Shown here: piece after piece, positions 34,701 through 42,275 of the stretch | Layout of the letters: each line of letters begins with the position of its first letter | Numbering within the stretch: the first letter of the stretch is position 1 | Origin: Ornatilinea apprima | GTDB taxonomy: Bacteria > Chloroflexota > Anaerolineae > Anaerolineales > Anaerolineaceae | Assembly: GCF_001306115.1 (NCBI RefSeq) | Contig: NZ_LGCL01000002.1 | Location: forward strand, 172,822-236,821 | DNA: 64,000 nucleotides | Direction: 5' to 3' | Translations under genes and position numbers: made by a program | Notes under the pieces: generated by a model | The model's input: the letters and a program-made list of their open reading frames with translations, nothing else | Database searches by the model: none | Told to the model about the DNA's origin: nothing

Positions 34701-37185
34701 CCTGATTGGGTTGGCTATTCGCCGCGCTTTGCAATGATGCCAAAGCCGCATCAACCTTGCCTAACTGAAGTGCCGCCTTACCGAATCCAGTGCGAATACG
34801 CCAGTCTTTACCGCTAAAGCTCGAATCCATTCCCTCCATTAAGGATTGGTAAATCACCAGCGCGGGCTCATACTCGCCTTTAGCAATCAGAACTTCTGCC
34901 AGCAGAATCTGCCCATCACGGTCATCAGGATCAAACGCCAGCACTTTCTCGAGCGCTTGCTTGGCGTTCACCAATCGGGTGTAATCCACCTTGCCCTCGC
35001 GGGCGAAGACAAGTTGCGCATCCCCTACCAGGGTTTCCGCGTAGAGCATAAACCACTCTTTTGGCGCGTTCCTGGCTTTAACCGCCACTTCGAGGGGAAG
35101 CAAAGCCTCGTTCTTGCGATTCTGCGCGATAAAAACTTTCGCCTGGGTATACGCGATATTGTGATTCCCAGGCCATTGATTTCTCGCCTGCTCCAAAAAC
35201 CCCTCAGCTTCATCCAGGTACCCAAGATTTAACAACGTCTGGCTTAACTGGCTGGCCACCTCGGCAGAATGGGGAGAGAGGGAAGCCGCTTTTTTCAAAA
35301 AGGGTAATGCTTCACTAAATTCCTGGTTTTGCTGGTATAAAACCGCCAGTTGATAATTGACTTCCGCTGATTCTGGCACAGACAATGCGGCTGACCGCAG
35401 CGTTTCCAGGGCGTGCTGGGTTTGGCTGGTTTGGGAATACGCCTCTGCCAGGCTTAACCAGGCATCTGGGTTTTCGGGCTTTACCAGAGTTGCGGTGGTC
35501 AGGTGTTCGATGCCATCTTCCACCTCCCCAGCAGATAACTTCGCCAGCCCCACCACATAGTGAGCCTGACCATTCTGCCCATCCATTAATAGCGCCTGAC
35601 GGCCAGCTTCGACTGCCTTTTCAAACCGCTTGGTTTTCAAACTACATTCAGCCAGGCAAATCCAATCTTCCAAACCCGCATCCTGGCCTGTTTCCACCAG
35701 GCGCAACCGCATTTCATAAGCGCTCTCCCAATCCTCATAGCACTCTAGAATGTTGCCCAGAGAACGTAAATACTCCAACCGGTCTGGTTTGAGCAGACTG
35801 GCAAGATACCCATAACTGGTTGCGTCAAATTGATTTCCTAATTTCTGATAAGCAGCCGACAGACCGTTGCATAGTCTGTGATCACTTTTCCGTTCATTGA
35901 GCAGCATTTCTCCAAAAGTGGCGGCTTCCCGATATAGCTGTAACGCGAGAAGATCATTTAAAAACTCTTCAGGGTGCCAGTCCATATCCAATCGCGAGGC
36001 GTAAGCCTTGCCTGACATTCCCATTTCTCTTCGCAAATCATCCAGGCTTTTTCGCACGCTGGCTTCATTTGCTTCCGACCGGTCCCGTTTCATCACATTC
36101 AGAGCATTTTTTAAGTGTAAAACCGCAGGCATCGACTCCATAACTGAAGCGGGTAAATTGTCCTCTGGAAGCTCTGCCAGTTGCATCAGAAGCTCTGTAA
36201 GCTGCACGGGGTCTGCCTGGAAGACTTCAACATAATTTCGAATTTCATTTTGTGTCAGCGTTGTCCGCCGGTTCGCGATTTCCTCCAGCAATATGTCTCT
36301 TCGCCAGCTTTCAATGTCTTTTTGCAATTTCTTTTGAAGCAAACCAGCTTCTTCAGTATTGCCAGAGGCCGCCAACAAACCAGAGTTCTCGTGCAAATCC
36401 AGAACTTGAGAGGCAGGTTGCCATAAATCCATCCTCAATGACGATGCCTCCGTGCGTCTGGCTCGCAGCATTAAGAGTGTGCCAGCCAGTTCGCGGGCCA
36501 ATTCTTGCCGGCCCGTAGCGATCAACCGGCGCAGCCACCGGGTGGGCAGGTATTCTTCAATCTCAACCAGAAAGGCCGTCAACCGATTAATCAAGGTTTC
36601 CTGATCCAGGCAATTAGCCAGCAGAATATGCAAAACAAGGTCCACCGCGTCCTGTGGTTGACAGGTTGAGAATAGACTCATCAACATCTCTGCCGGGTCG
36701 GGAACCATTCCATACAGGCAAACCAGCACGCCCTTCCACTGGCGAATCCGCTCAGGCTGGTGAGCAGATTCCCAGCCGATTAACTCTTGAACCAGGCCGG
36801 TCCAGTTATTCTTTACCCGCCGCCGCTCGCGCAAAGCAAGCGCCGCGAGCCCTGCTTCCGTCAGATTGGAAGGCAAACGAGATTCACGCAGCAACGTCTC
36901 ATAGTGGCTAACCGCCTGTTTTTGCAACCTGGGCTCAATGGGCAATAATGGGTAGGATTTCAAATCCATCACCGAAATAGGCTCGCCAATCTGCTCAATC
37001 AGAATCGAAGCAGGCAGCCAACGGGAAATGTCATTTTCACTGGCTGCAAGTATACGGTCTGATAAATCACTCTCGAAGATCGCCTTCCAGATCAGGTCTT
37101 CTTGCCGGAGCGCAGCAACCAAAAATGAAGCCTGGCTGGCAGAGTACTTTCGTTGAATTTGCCGCATCCAATCAATTTCTTGCAT
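31777..37185 (-). CDS. Giant TPR-repeat protein (1,802 residues)
   Basis: 1,802 residues, no signal peptide or membrane segments. The first ~390 residues are helical without clear repeats. From there to the end there are many TPR units (for example PDAWLSLAEAYSQTSQTQHALETLRSAALSVPESAEVNYQLAVLYQQNQEFSEALPFLKKAASLSPHSAEVA and, near the end, IEAYLELGKTYQERRENGKAIQIYQQAIRVSPND). It forms a long superhelical scaffold. The stop overlaps the ribosome-binding site of the protease gene (TAGGAGG), so the two are made together. A role as sensor, inhibitor or substrate-presenting partner of that protease is inference. The start has AAGGGG 6 nt upstream. Confidence 0.85.
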   Translation of the reverse strand: MQEIDWMRQIQRKYSASQASFLVAALRQEDLIWKAIFESDLSDRILAASENDISRWLPASILIEQIGEPISVMDLKSYPLLPIEPRLQKQAVSHYETLLRESRLPSNLTEAGLAALALRERRRVKNNWTGLVQELIGWESAHQPERIRQWKGVLVCLYGMVPDPAEMLMSLFSTCQPQDAVDLVLHILLANCLDQETLINRLTAFLVEIEEYLPTRWLRRLIATGRQELARELAGTLLMLRARRTEASSLRMDLWQPASQVLDLHENSGLLAASGNTEEAGLLQKKLQKDIESWRRDILLEEIANRRTTLTQNEIRNYVEVFQADPVQLTELLMQLAELPEDNLPASVMESMPAVLHLKNALNVMKRDRSEANEASVRKSLDDLRREMGMSGKAYASRLDMDWHPEEFLNDLLALQLYREAATFGEMLLNERKSDHRLCNGLSAAYQKLGNQFDATSYGYLASLLKPDRLEYLRSLGNILECYEDWESAYEMRLRLVETGQDAGLEDWICLAECSLKTKRFEKAVEAGRQALLMDGQNGQAHYVVGLAKLSAGEVEDGIEHLTTATLVKPENPDAWLSLAEAYSQTSQTQHALETLRSAALSVPESAEVNYQLAVLYQQNQEFSEALPFLKKAASLSPHSAEVASQLSQTLLNLGYLDEAEGFLEQARNQWPGNHNIAYTQAKVFIAQNRKNEALLPLEVAVKARNAPKEWFMLYAETLVGDAQLVFAREGKVDYTRLVNAKQALEKVLAFDPDDRDGQILLAEVLIAKGEYEPALVIYQSLMEGMDSSFSGKDWRIRTGFGKAALQLGKVDAALASLQSAANSQPNQAGILQLLAEAYRAAVLPKEAMQEANRVLKMNPNDPDTLIWFARMALMLGDHESAIHTLKCLTELRPEKSHFWIELAGLQVEVGRVEEAKRTLNQMLSHETVNLDGFKRAASLFLQIQDYQQAAFCLERAVLLDNSKDADLLFILGCLEYLAGYDKAALGHIQVGTELEPESAPFFVLECDILNRLERHQAAEACLEQAAKLVETQTALAVPADAMINHLPEVFIRSITLPEYVYLRKAEAFLAAGDQVSGEGYLQQCLSLNPGWSTARLMLVEMRRSHLETEKAVELIDEMVNDLSFDQIVESERRWWVELLCAKVEMELEKGHYQDAARSLQPALAFGPEFPRVMAAQSRILVSRGEWKTAEGLYLSAVRGLEQGFSGSADFEWVLRHTPNLFRLLDTTYLWMSQAAIDHHRWSQAIAWCEEYLESLPAHLGGQQILVNHILTLVEDRGLYEDLGCDYHAPVTTLPDAAYSAAFDRAADLLLQSEKCPQIEFLKALAEAAFKPSAETVGLAVSKLVNLERASLLLALLRRHGNQAGALQVAVKLPQTYRTVIQQALCFLEENTEVGLKHLENRLLAEPENPLLMAAKAELHAAADQPELALSAFQSALSVWPEEPKWQASAARMAEKMDDMELALRHWQSAVRCQPDDAGYRMSLAAVYLRRQLPSKALEVLDPIQEKNAGQAQLWALYARAFLQMRYFEKALSCAQKAIQLEPRSGEYCLLAAQVARESENLKLALNFGVQAFSLEKNSLPITQFLSQIHTENGDYEKALKVIEQSSPAVQQTTMALHARAWLIRNIHGAAVALPLLDEIIEREPRNVEVIAMKAEFLLETGDLKNAEKTAIEALKLDPRQSRLNLLVGKMKHNSGQLDQAVQFLSEAIRQNNEEIEAYLELGKTYQERRENGKAIQIYQQAIRVSPNDFRPYFNAGLILRESKDYVEAEIMLRKAAELSPDNVNIRRQLGAIVALNLVHNS

Positions 37186-37226
37186 TGAATACCCCTTTAA
37201 TCTTGGGTGAATAGGTTTTTATACGG

Positions 37227-37550
37227 TTAAAGAATTTGCAACGCCATCAGGAAGGAAGCAACCACAATTACAATACCCACCACAACCAGAAAGGTGCCAA
37301 TTCCAGATGTCGTCTTGACCAACTGGTTTAGCCCCTCAATCAACGAAGACGCGTTCCCAACCAGTCCGGCGATATCATCCGCCAGCCCTTTTTGGGCAAT
37401 CTGGGTGGTTTGCTTGGCAATTGTCTTAACGTCTTCGCCGATAATTTTTGTAACCAGCAAAAAAACACCAGCGCCAATTGAAACCAGTCCGATCACAAAC
37501 ATCGAGACGGCCATCGTGAGGATCAGATCATGTACAGTAATGGGAATCAT
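37227..37550 (-). CDS. Small two-helix membrane protein
   Basis: 107 residues; family unknown. Two hydrophobic helices (about 6-37 and 82-106) flank a polar amphipathic middle (EDVKTIAKQTTQIAQKGLADDIAGLVGNASSLIEGLNQLVKTT). The frame is open upstream to 37601 but that part overlaps the sigma-54 promoter. AGGAGG lies 5 nt before ATG 37550 and 2 nt before the adjacent ATG 37553. It is the first gene after the promoter and precedes the TPR gene by 41 nt, so it may tether or signal to the TPR-protease pair at the membrane. Confidence 0.75.
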   Translation of the reverse strand: MIPITVHDLILTMAVSMFVIGLVSIGAGVFLLVTKIIGEDVKTIAKQTTQIAQKGLADDIAGLVGNASSLIEGLNQLVKTTSGIGTFLVVVGIVIVVASFLMALQIL

Positions 37551-37552
37551 CA

Positions 37553-37592
37553 TTGCCTCCTGAAATGAATTCGCGTGAATTCTCAAGAGGCA
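37553..37592 (-). promoter_or_regulatory. Hairpin that pairs the Shine-Dalgarno of the small membrane protein
   Basis: On the minus strand TGCCTC (37592-37587) can pair with GAGGCA (37559-37554), which contains the ribosome-binding site. A perfect inner stem GAATTC/GAATTC with an ACGC loop lies between. If transcription starts near 37587 the outer stem is only partly present, so the effect on translation is uncertain. Confidence 0.45.
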
Positions 37593-37596
37593 ATGA

Positions 37597-37613
37597 TGCA
37601 AGAACTATGCCAG
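37597..37613 (-). promoter_or_regulatory. Sigma-54 promoter of the membrane protein/TPR/protease unit
   Basis: On the minus strand CTGGCATAGTTCTTGCA matches YTGGCACGNNNNTTGCW, with GG (-24) and GC (-12) correctly 10 bp apart. It lies just after the stop codon of the NtrC-type activator gene, in the gap before the small membrane protein. Start of transcription is expected near 37587. Confidence 0.85.
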
Positions 37614-37624
37614 GATAGGCATTT

Positions 37625-38809
37625 TTAGATTTGGGTATGACTACGGCTGGAAATATCTGCTGGCAAATGCTGCAGATCAATCGACTCATCATCACAGAAT
37701 AAAAGCGCCCGTTCGATGGCGTTGCTCAATTCGCGAACATTGCCTGGCCAATCATACTCCATCAAGGCTTTCATCGCGACTGGAGTAACATCGGTGATAT
37801 TCATGCCCATCTGGCTGTTCTTCTCGCGCAGGATGAAACCAACCAATTCAGGAATATCCCCTTTCCGTTCGCGCAGCGGTGGCAAATCCAGGTCTACAAC
37901 CTTGAGGCGATAGTACAAGTCTTCTCGGAATTTGCCATCCTGGATCATTTTAACCAGGTCGCGGTTCGAAGCAGCCACAATTTGCACATCAACCTGAATC
38001 AGATTGGTTCCGCCCACCCGGCGAAAAGCTCTTTCTTCAATTGCCCGCAGCAGCTTGGCCTGAGTATCCATCGGCATGGATGAAATCTCATCCAGAAACA
38101 GGACACCCCCATCTGCCACCTCCATCAATCCATGCTTGCGCCGTTCTGCCCCGGTGAACGCGCCTGCCTCATAACCAAATAACTCTGATTCCAGCACGGT
38201 ATTCTGAATGGCAGCGCAGTTGATAGAAATTCTCGACTTTCCGGCACGCGGTCCGCTCTGATGAATAAACCGCGCTAACACTTCCTTGCCGGTGCCGGTC
38301 TCTCCAGTGATCAACACCGAGACCGACATCGCTGCCGCTCGCTGCGCCTGGCTGACAAGCGCCTGCATTTTGGGGCTTTTCCCCACCACAAACTGTACTT
38401 TCTTTTGCTCAGATTGCCGAAAATGAGCCAATTCCCGCCGCATGGTAATCAGCTCTGCCGCACGTTCAATGGAAGCCTCCAGGCGCGCGAACTCAATCGG
38501 TTTGGTCAAAAAATCGTGTGCCCCATTCTTCATCGCTTCCACTGCCATCTCAATATCGCCATAGGCAGTGATTAAGATCATGGGCGGCTTGTTCGGCAAA
38601 TGCGCGGTCTCGTGGAGTAAATTTGGCCCATAGCCATCGGGAAGTTGGACATCCAGCAGCACCAATTCAATATCGCCGCGCTGCAAGCACTTTCGAGCAT
38701 CGGCCAGAGTAGCGGCCCCAATCACTTCATACCCCTTCGCCTCCAGAAAATCACCATAGTTGCGGCGGGCATTTTCTTCATCATCCACAATCAAAATTGT
38801 TAAACTCAT
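37625..38809 (-). CDS. NtrC-type sigma-54 activator lacking a DNA-binding domain
   Basis: 394 residues. Receiver domain 1-120 with phospho-acceptor D53 (LLDVQLPDG). AAA+ sigma-54 activation domain about 140-380, with Walker A GETGTGKE (169-176), the sigma-54-contacting loop GAFTGA (216-221) and Walker B GGVLFLDE (234-241). The protein ends at HLPADISSRSHTQI, directly after the AAA+ domain, so the Fis-type helix-turn-helix present in NtrC (about 470 residues) is absent. FlgR of Helicobacter and CtcC of Chlamydia are known activators without this domain. It overlaps the kinase stop as ATGA, and its target promoter lies just beyond its own stop. Confidence 0.93.
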   Translation of the reverse strand: MSLTILIVDDEENARRNYGDFLEAKGYEVIGAATLADARKCLQRGDIELVLLDVQLPDGYGPNLLHETAHLPNKPPMILITAYGDIEMAVEAMKNGAHDFLTKPIEFARLEASIERAAELITMRRELAHFRQSEQKKVQFVVGKSPKMQALVSQAQRAAAMSVSVLITGETGTGKEVLARFIHQSGPRAGKSRISINCAAIQNTVLESELFGYEAGAFTGAERRKHGLMEVADGGVLFLDEISSMPMDTQAKLLRAIEERAFRRVGGTNLIQVDVQIVAASNRDLVKMIQDGKFREDLYYRLKVVDLDLPPLRERKGDIPELVGFILREKNSQMGMNITDVTPVAMKALMEYDWPGNVRELSNAIERALLFCDDESIDLQHLPADISSRSHTQI

Positions 38810-40755
38810 AAATTCTCTCCATTATCAACGGGGATCAGAACGTGAAACACCGTTCCCCCAGGGAATGAACTGGCATAAATGCTGCCGCGATGGGCAGTTA
38901 CAATTTGCTTGGTGATAGCCAGCCCCAAGCCGGTTCCTCGCGGACGGTTGGAAACAAACGGCTCAAACAGCCGGCTCTTAATCTCATCCGGTATTCCCGG
39001 GCCATTGTCAGTAACCGTAACTTCTATTTGCGGCGGATTGGTCACTTGCTCGCTGATGCAGACCTGGATCGCCAGCGTTCCACCGGTGTCGCGCATGACT
39101 TCCACCGCGTTACTGATTAGATTCGTGAACACCTGCTCCAGGGAACGTGAATCACCTCTTACAAACGGCAGCTGGTCAACAGACTGGTAATAGGTTTCAA
39201 CACGCAGGCGCGTCATGCGTGGACGCCAGCGATCAATCACCCGCCGCAAGAGCAAATCCAGGTTGACGGGTTGTAAACGGATATCCATAGGCCGTGAGAA
39301 AGATAATACTGATTCCATCAAATCATTCAGGCGAATACAATCGCTCTGCATTCGTCCAATCAGCTCCTGGTTCCGGTCTTCACCGTTTATGCGGGTTGCC
39401 AGCAATTGCAAGCCAGTGGAAATGTTGTTAATGGGATTTCGCACTTCGTGCGCGAAAACCGCGGTTACTTCACCAATGGCTGCTTGCTGTTCCAGGTGCT
39501 GGGTTCGCGCGCGAATCTGTTCATTCTCGCTCAAGTCGGTTATGACCACCTGAATCGCCTGGACTGTGTTCGCCTGAAAAGTCGGAATGATTTGAATATT
39601 TGCGGGGAAAAGCTGCCCATCCCGCTTAAGCAGACTTACTTTCGTCAAGCCCGGCATCTTCATGCCACTACTGGCGGCTTCCAAAGCTGGCATTAATCCT
39701 TCGGGGGTGATTAAGATATTATCAGCCAGGTGACTGCGCACCTCTGCTTCAGCATACCCTAGAATTAATTCTGCCGCCGGATTCATTTCCGCTATACGCA
39801 AATCGGGGGTTAACACCAGCACCCCCTCCTTGATATTGTCTTGCAAATCGTTGCGAATGCTCAACTTCCTTGCCGACTGGTCTCTCTCTTTTTTCAGGTT
39901 ATCGACCAGGGTGAAGTGTTGAAGGTTGCTGCTCAAATAATTGGCAACAAACTCAAACAAAAGATCAAGTTGCTGCCGAGACTGCCTTTCGGTAAAACCT
40001 GCTACCAGCAGACCAAAACTGGCATTCTCATTTCCCAAACGGGTTGAAATCACTTGGGCGAGGTTCGCCATCCGGCCAGCGCGGTGCAGCTCGGTTTGCA
40101 CGCGCTTACCCGAAGTCCAAATATTGGTCGCTGCCAGCCGGATTAAATCAGTCGAAGGAATACTGTCTGGAAAGATGCCTGCTGCCTCACTACTCACCAT
40201 TTTGCACAGCTGCGGATAGCTGCCCACAGCCTGATAAACGCAAATCAAATCTGTTTTTAAAATTCCCTCAATGACCCTGAGCATTTCCTGCATCAGATGG
40301 TCCAACCCAGAGCTTTCCACCAGGCGGGTTAATTCCAATAGCTTCGGTAAATCAGCGTCCTGATCAGCGCTGCCAAATTCTGAAGTCTTCTTGGGAATAT
40401 CCACCTGCAGAACCGCCCACTGACCGGCGGCATCGACGCCGGTCAACTGCAAGCGGACTTTGATGGGGTCTCGTTTTCGCCGCAACATCACCGCGCTTAA
40501 TTCCGCCCCCTGTTCAGCGGTTTCCAGCCGCGCGTTATCAAACAGATCGCTCAACGGCCTGTCGATTAAGTCCCGCAGGCTAAATGCACTGACCTTCAAT
40601 AGCTCGCTGTTGGCGTACAGAATAAGGCTGCGCTTCTTATCCACGAGAAGCGCAGCTTCGGGCATCAGGTTGAGCAAACTGCCAAAGTCTTCCAGGGTTG
40701 GCTGTTTTCCCCGAAAAATGGATGGCAGCGAAGCATAATTGCCAGATTGGATCAT
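38806..40755 (-). CDS. Soluble PAS/GAF sensor histidine kinase
   Basis: 649 residues with no membrane helix. The order is PAS (about 25-130), GAF-like (about 145-290), PAS (about 310-410), HisKA with H-box VFAHEVRNPINN, then HATPase_c with DNGPGIPDEIKSRLFEPF and GTGLGLAI. It should phosphorylate the activator encoded next, with which it overlaps by 4 nt. The N-terminal domains imply an intracellular signal such as a small ligand, redox state or a protein contact. It starts 2 nt after the rpoN stop codon. Confidence 0.92.
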   Translation of the reverse strand: MIQSGNYASLPSIFRGKQPTLEDFGSLLNLMPEAALLVDKKRSLILYANSELLKVSAFSLRDLIDRPLSDLFDNARLETAEQGAELSAVMLRRKRDPIKVRLQLTGVDAAGQWAVLQVDIPKKTSEFGSADQDADLPKLLELTRLVESSGLDHLMQEMLRVIEGILKTDLICVYQAVGSYPQLCKMVSSEAAGIFPDSIPSTDLIRLAATNIWTSGKRVQTELHRAGRMANLAQVISTRLGNENASFGLLVAGFTERQSRQQLDLLFEFVANYLSSNLQHFTLVDNLKKERDQSARKLSIRNDLQDNIKEGVLVLTPDLRIAEMNPAAELILGYAEAEVRSHLADNILITPEGLMPALEAASSGMKMPGLTKVSLLKRDGQLFPANIQIIPTFQANTVQAIQVVITDLSENEQIRARTQHLEQQAAIGEVTAVFAHEVRNPINNISTGLQLLATRINGEDRNQELIGRMQSDCIRLNDLMESVLSFSRPMDIRLQPVNLDLLLRRVIDRWRPRMTRLRVETYYQSVDQLPFVRGDSRSLEQVFTNLISNAVEVMRDTGGTLAIQVCISEQVTNPPQIEVTVTDNGPGIPDEIKSRLFEPFVSNRPRGTGLGLAITKQIVTAHRGSIYASSFPGGTVFHVLIPVDNGENL

Positions 40756-40757
40756 AG

Positions 40758-42167
40758 TTATACCGGGTTGTGGCGTAGGAGAGCGGGTAAAATTCCTTCC
40801 ATCGCGCGGTATTTTGCAACCGTCCGGCGGGCTACTTGAAAACCTTCTTTTGCGAGCATCTTGACCAGCTCCGCGTCACTCAACGGACGGTTCTCGCGCG
40901 CAATTAAATCACACAATACCGTTCTCACATTCAAACTGCGGTCAAAAAAAGAGGCAAGCGGAACTATCTTTTTATTCGGCAGCTGAACAGTTTTTTTCGC
41001 GACCGCCCGAGATATGGTTGACTCATGCACATCTAACTGCCGGGCCAGCTCGACGCGTGTAAGAGAGACCATGTGCCGGTCTCCGATCAGAATCGCTTCT
41101 TTTTGCCGCTGCACAACTTCCAACAGCAGGCGTTGCATGGTGTGATTTCGCTGCTGTAAACATTTTACCAGCAATGACGCCCGCTCAATATCGCTTTTCC
41201 ATTCCTCTTTTTTGGATTCATCCACCTGCTTAATAGCTTTTCGGAACATCGGGTTAATTTGCAGGGTGCCGCTGATAGGCATAATGATTTCCACAACCAG
41301 TGGCATGGACGTATCTTCATTGATGTGCCCAATGATGATATCAGGGTGATGATATACCTCCGCCGTGTCTGCCGCTGGTTGACGCACATCCCCCCAATGT
41401 GTCCGCGCCGGGTATGGGTTCAGATTTTCACTGATAAATTGGAATGCATCCTGAACGGCGGCAGCAGTCGAGTGATACTTTTTAGCCAGTTCAGCGTATT
41501 GGTGCCGGCTGAGCAGGCTCATTCCATCCGCAATTAAAGAATAGGCAAGCGGTGGAATATCACTCACATCTTGCAGCACATCAAGCTGAACCAGCATGGC
41601 CTCATTGGGTGAACATGAACCCACCCCAATCGGGTCCGCGTGCTGGATCAGTTTTTGAATCTCAAGAATTCGGGAAATGGGTATATGATAATATCTAGCC
41701 AGCTCAGGAATGGAGTTGCTGTCCAATAATCCATCATCATCGAGATGCGTCAGCAAATGGGCCGCCACCCGACGATCTGCGACTTCAAGGTCTGGGGCAA
41801 TCTGGCGGAGAACATACGTTGGCAGGTCTTCAACAACCGTTGAAAAGCTGTCTGCCCCATAATCTGCCTCGTCTTCAGACGATTTTTCTTTGCTAAAAAA
41901 ATCGTCCCGTGGCGAGATGAACACCAGAGGTTCATCCTGCCCGAGGTTATTGGGACTGCTGCACACCGGGCAGGCGCCAGAGTCTGGCAGAATCCGCTTA
42001 CAGGTTGGGCAGCGCCGCTCCTCAACCAGTTCCAAGGCGGGGTTGGCAGCCAATTCGGAATCAATTTGTTGGCGCAATTCATCGACGGTTAAACTAAGCA
42101 GCGTCATTGTCTGTGCCAGATGCGCTGTGGTAAGCGGCCGGATGGATTGTGTGTGCAGTTGAAACAT
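40758..42167 (-). CDS. rpoN: RNA polymerase sigma-54 factor with zinc-ribbon-like insert
   Basis: 469 residues. Region I is Gln/Leu-rich (QTMTLLSLTVDELRQQIDSELAANPALELVEE); the core-binding and DNA-binding regions follow, ending with the RpoN box ARRTVAKYR that reads the -24 element. Between region I and the core-binding domain there is a CPTCKRILPDSGACPVC segment (C-x2-C-x9-C-x2-C), a probable zinc ribbon not found in classical RpoN. A sigma-54 promoter lies 49-65 nt upstream, so the gene is probably self-activated. It leads the operon with the kinase and activator genes. Confidence 0.95.
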   Translation of the reverse strand: MFQLHTQSIRPLTTAHLAQTMTLLSLTVDELRQQIDSELAANPALELVEERRCPTCKRILPDSGACPVCSSPNNLGQDEPLVFISPRDDFFSKEKSSEDEADYGADSFSTVVEDLPTYVLRQIAPDLEVADRRVAAHLLTHLDDDGLLDSNSIPELARYYHIPISRILEIQKLIQHADPIGVGSCSPNEAMLVQLDVLQDVSDIPPLAYSLIADGMSLLSRHQYAELAKKYHSTAAAVQDAFQFISENLNPYPARTHWGDVRQPAADTAEVYHHPDIIIGHINEDTSMPLVVEIIMPISGTLQINPMFRKAIKQVDESKKEEWKSDIERASLLVKCLQQRNHTMQRLLLEVVQRQKEAILIGDRHMVSLTRVELARQLDVHESTISRAVAKKTVQLPNKKIVPLASFFDRSLNVRTVLCDLIARENRPLSDAELVKMLAKEGFQVARRTVAKYRAMEGILPALLRHNPV

Positions 42168-42215
42168 GAAGCATCCCCTGGAGTTTTGATTAGTATATAG
42201 ACTTTTTCGGTATGG

Positions 42216-42232
42216 TGCAAGGTTCGTGCCAA
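42216..42232 (-). promoter_or_regulatory. Sigma-54 promoter of the rpoN-kinase-activator unit
   Basis: On the minus strand TTGGCACGAACCTTGCA is a full match to YTGGCACGNNNNTTGCW. Transcription would begin near 42205 and reach the rpoN start at 42167. It lies in the divergent space before trmFO. Confidence 0.9.
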
Positions 42233-42275
42233 CTCATTCGTGATAAAATTACCCACCAGAATAAAGGCTTACAGC

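Noticed and set aside
31777..37185. DNA tandem repeats in the giant TPR gene
   Set aside because: The TPR units are diverged at both protein and base level; there is no recent repeat expansion or CRISPR-like spacing.
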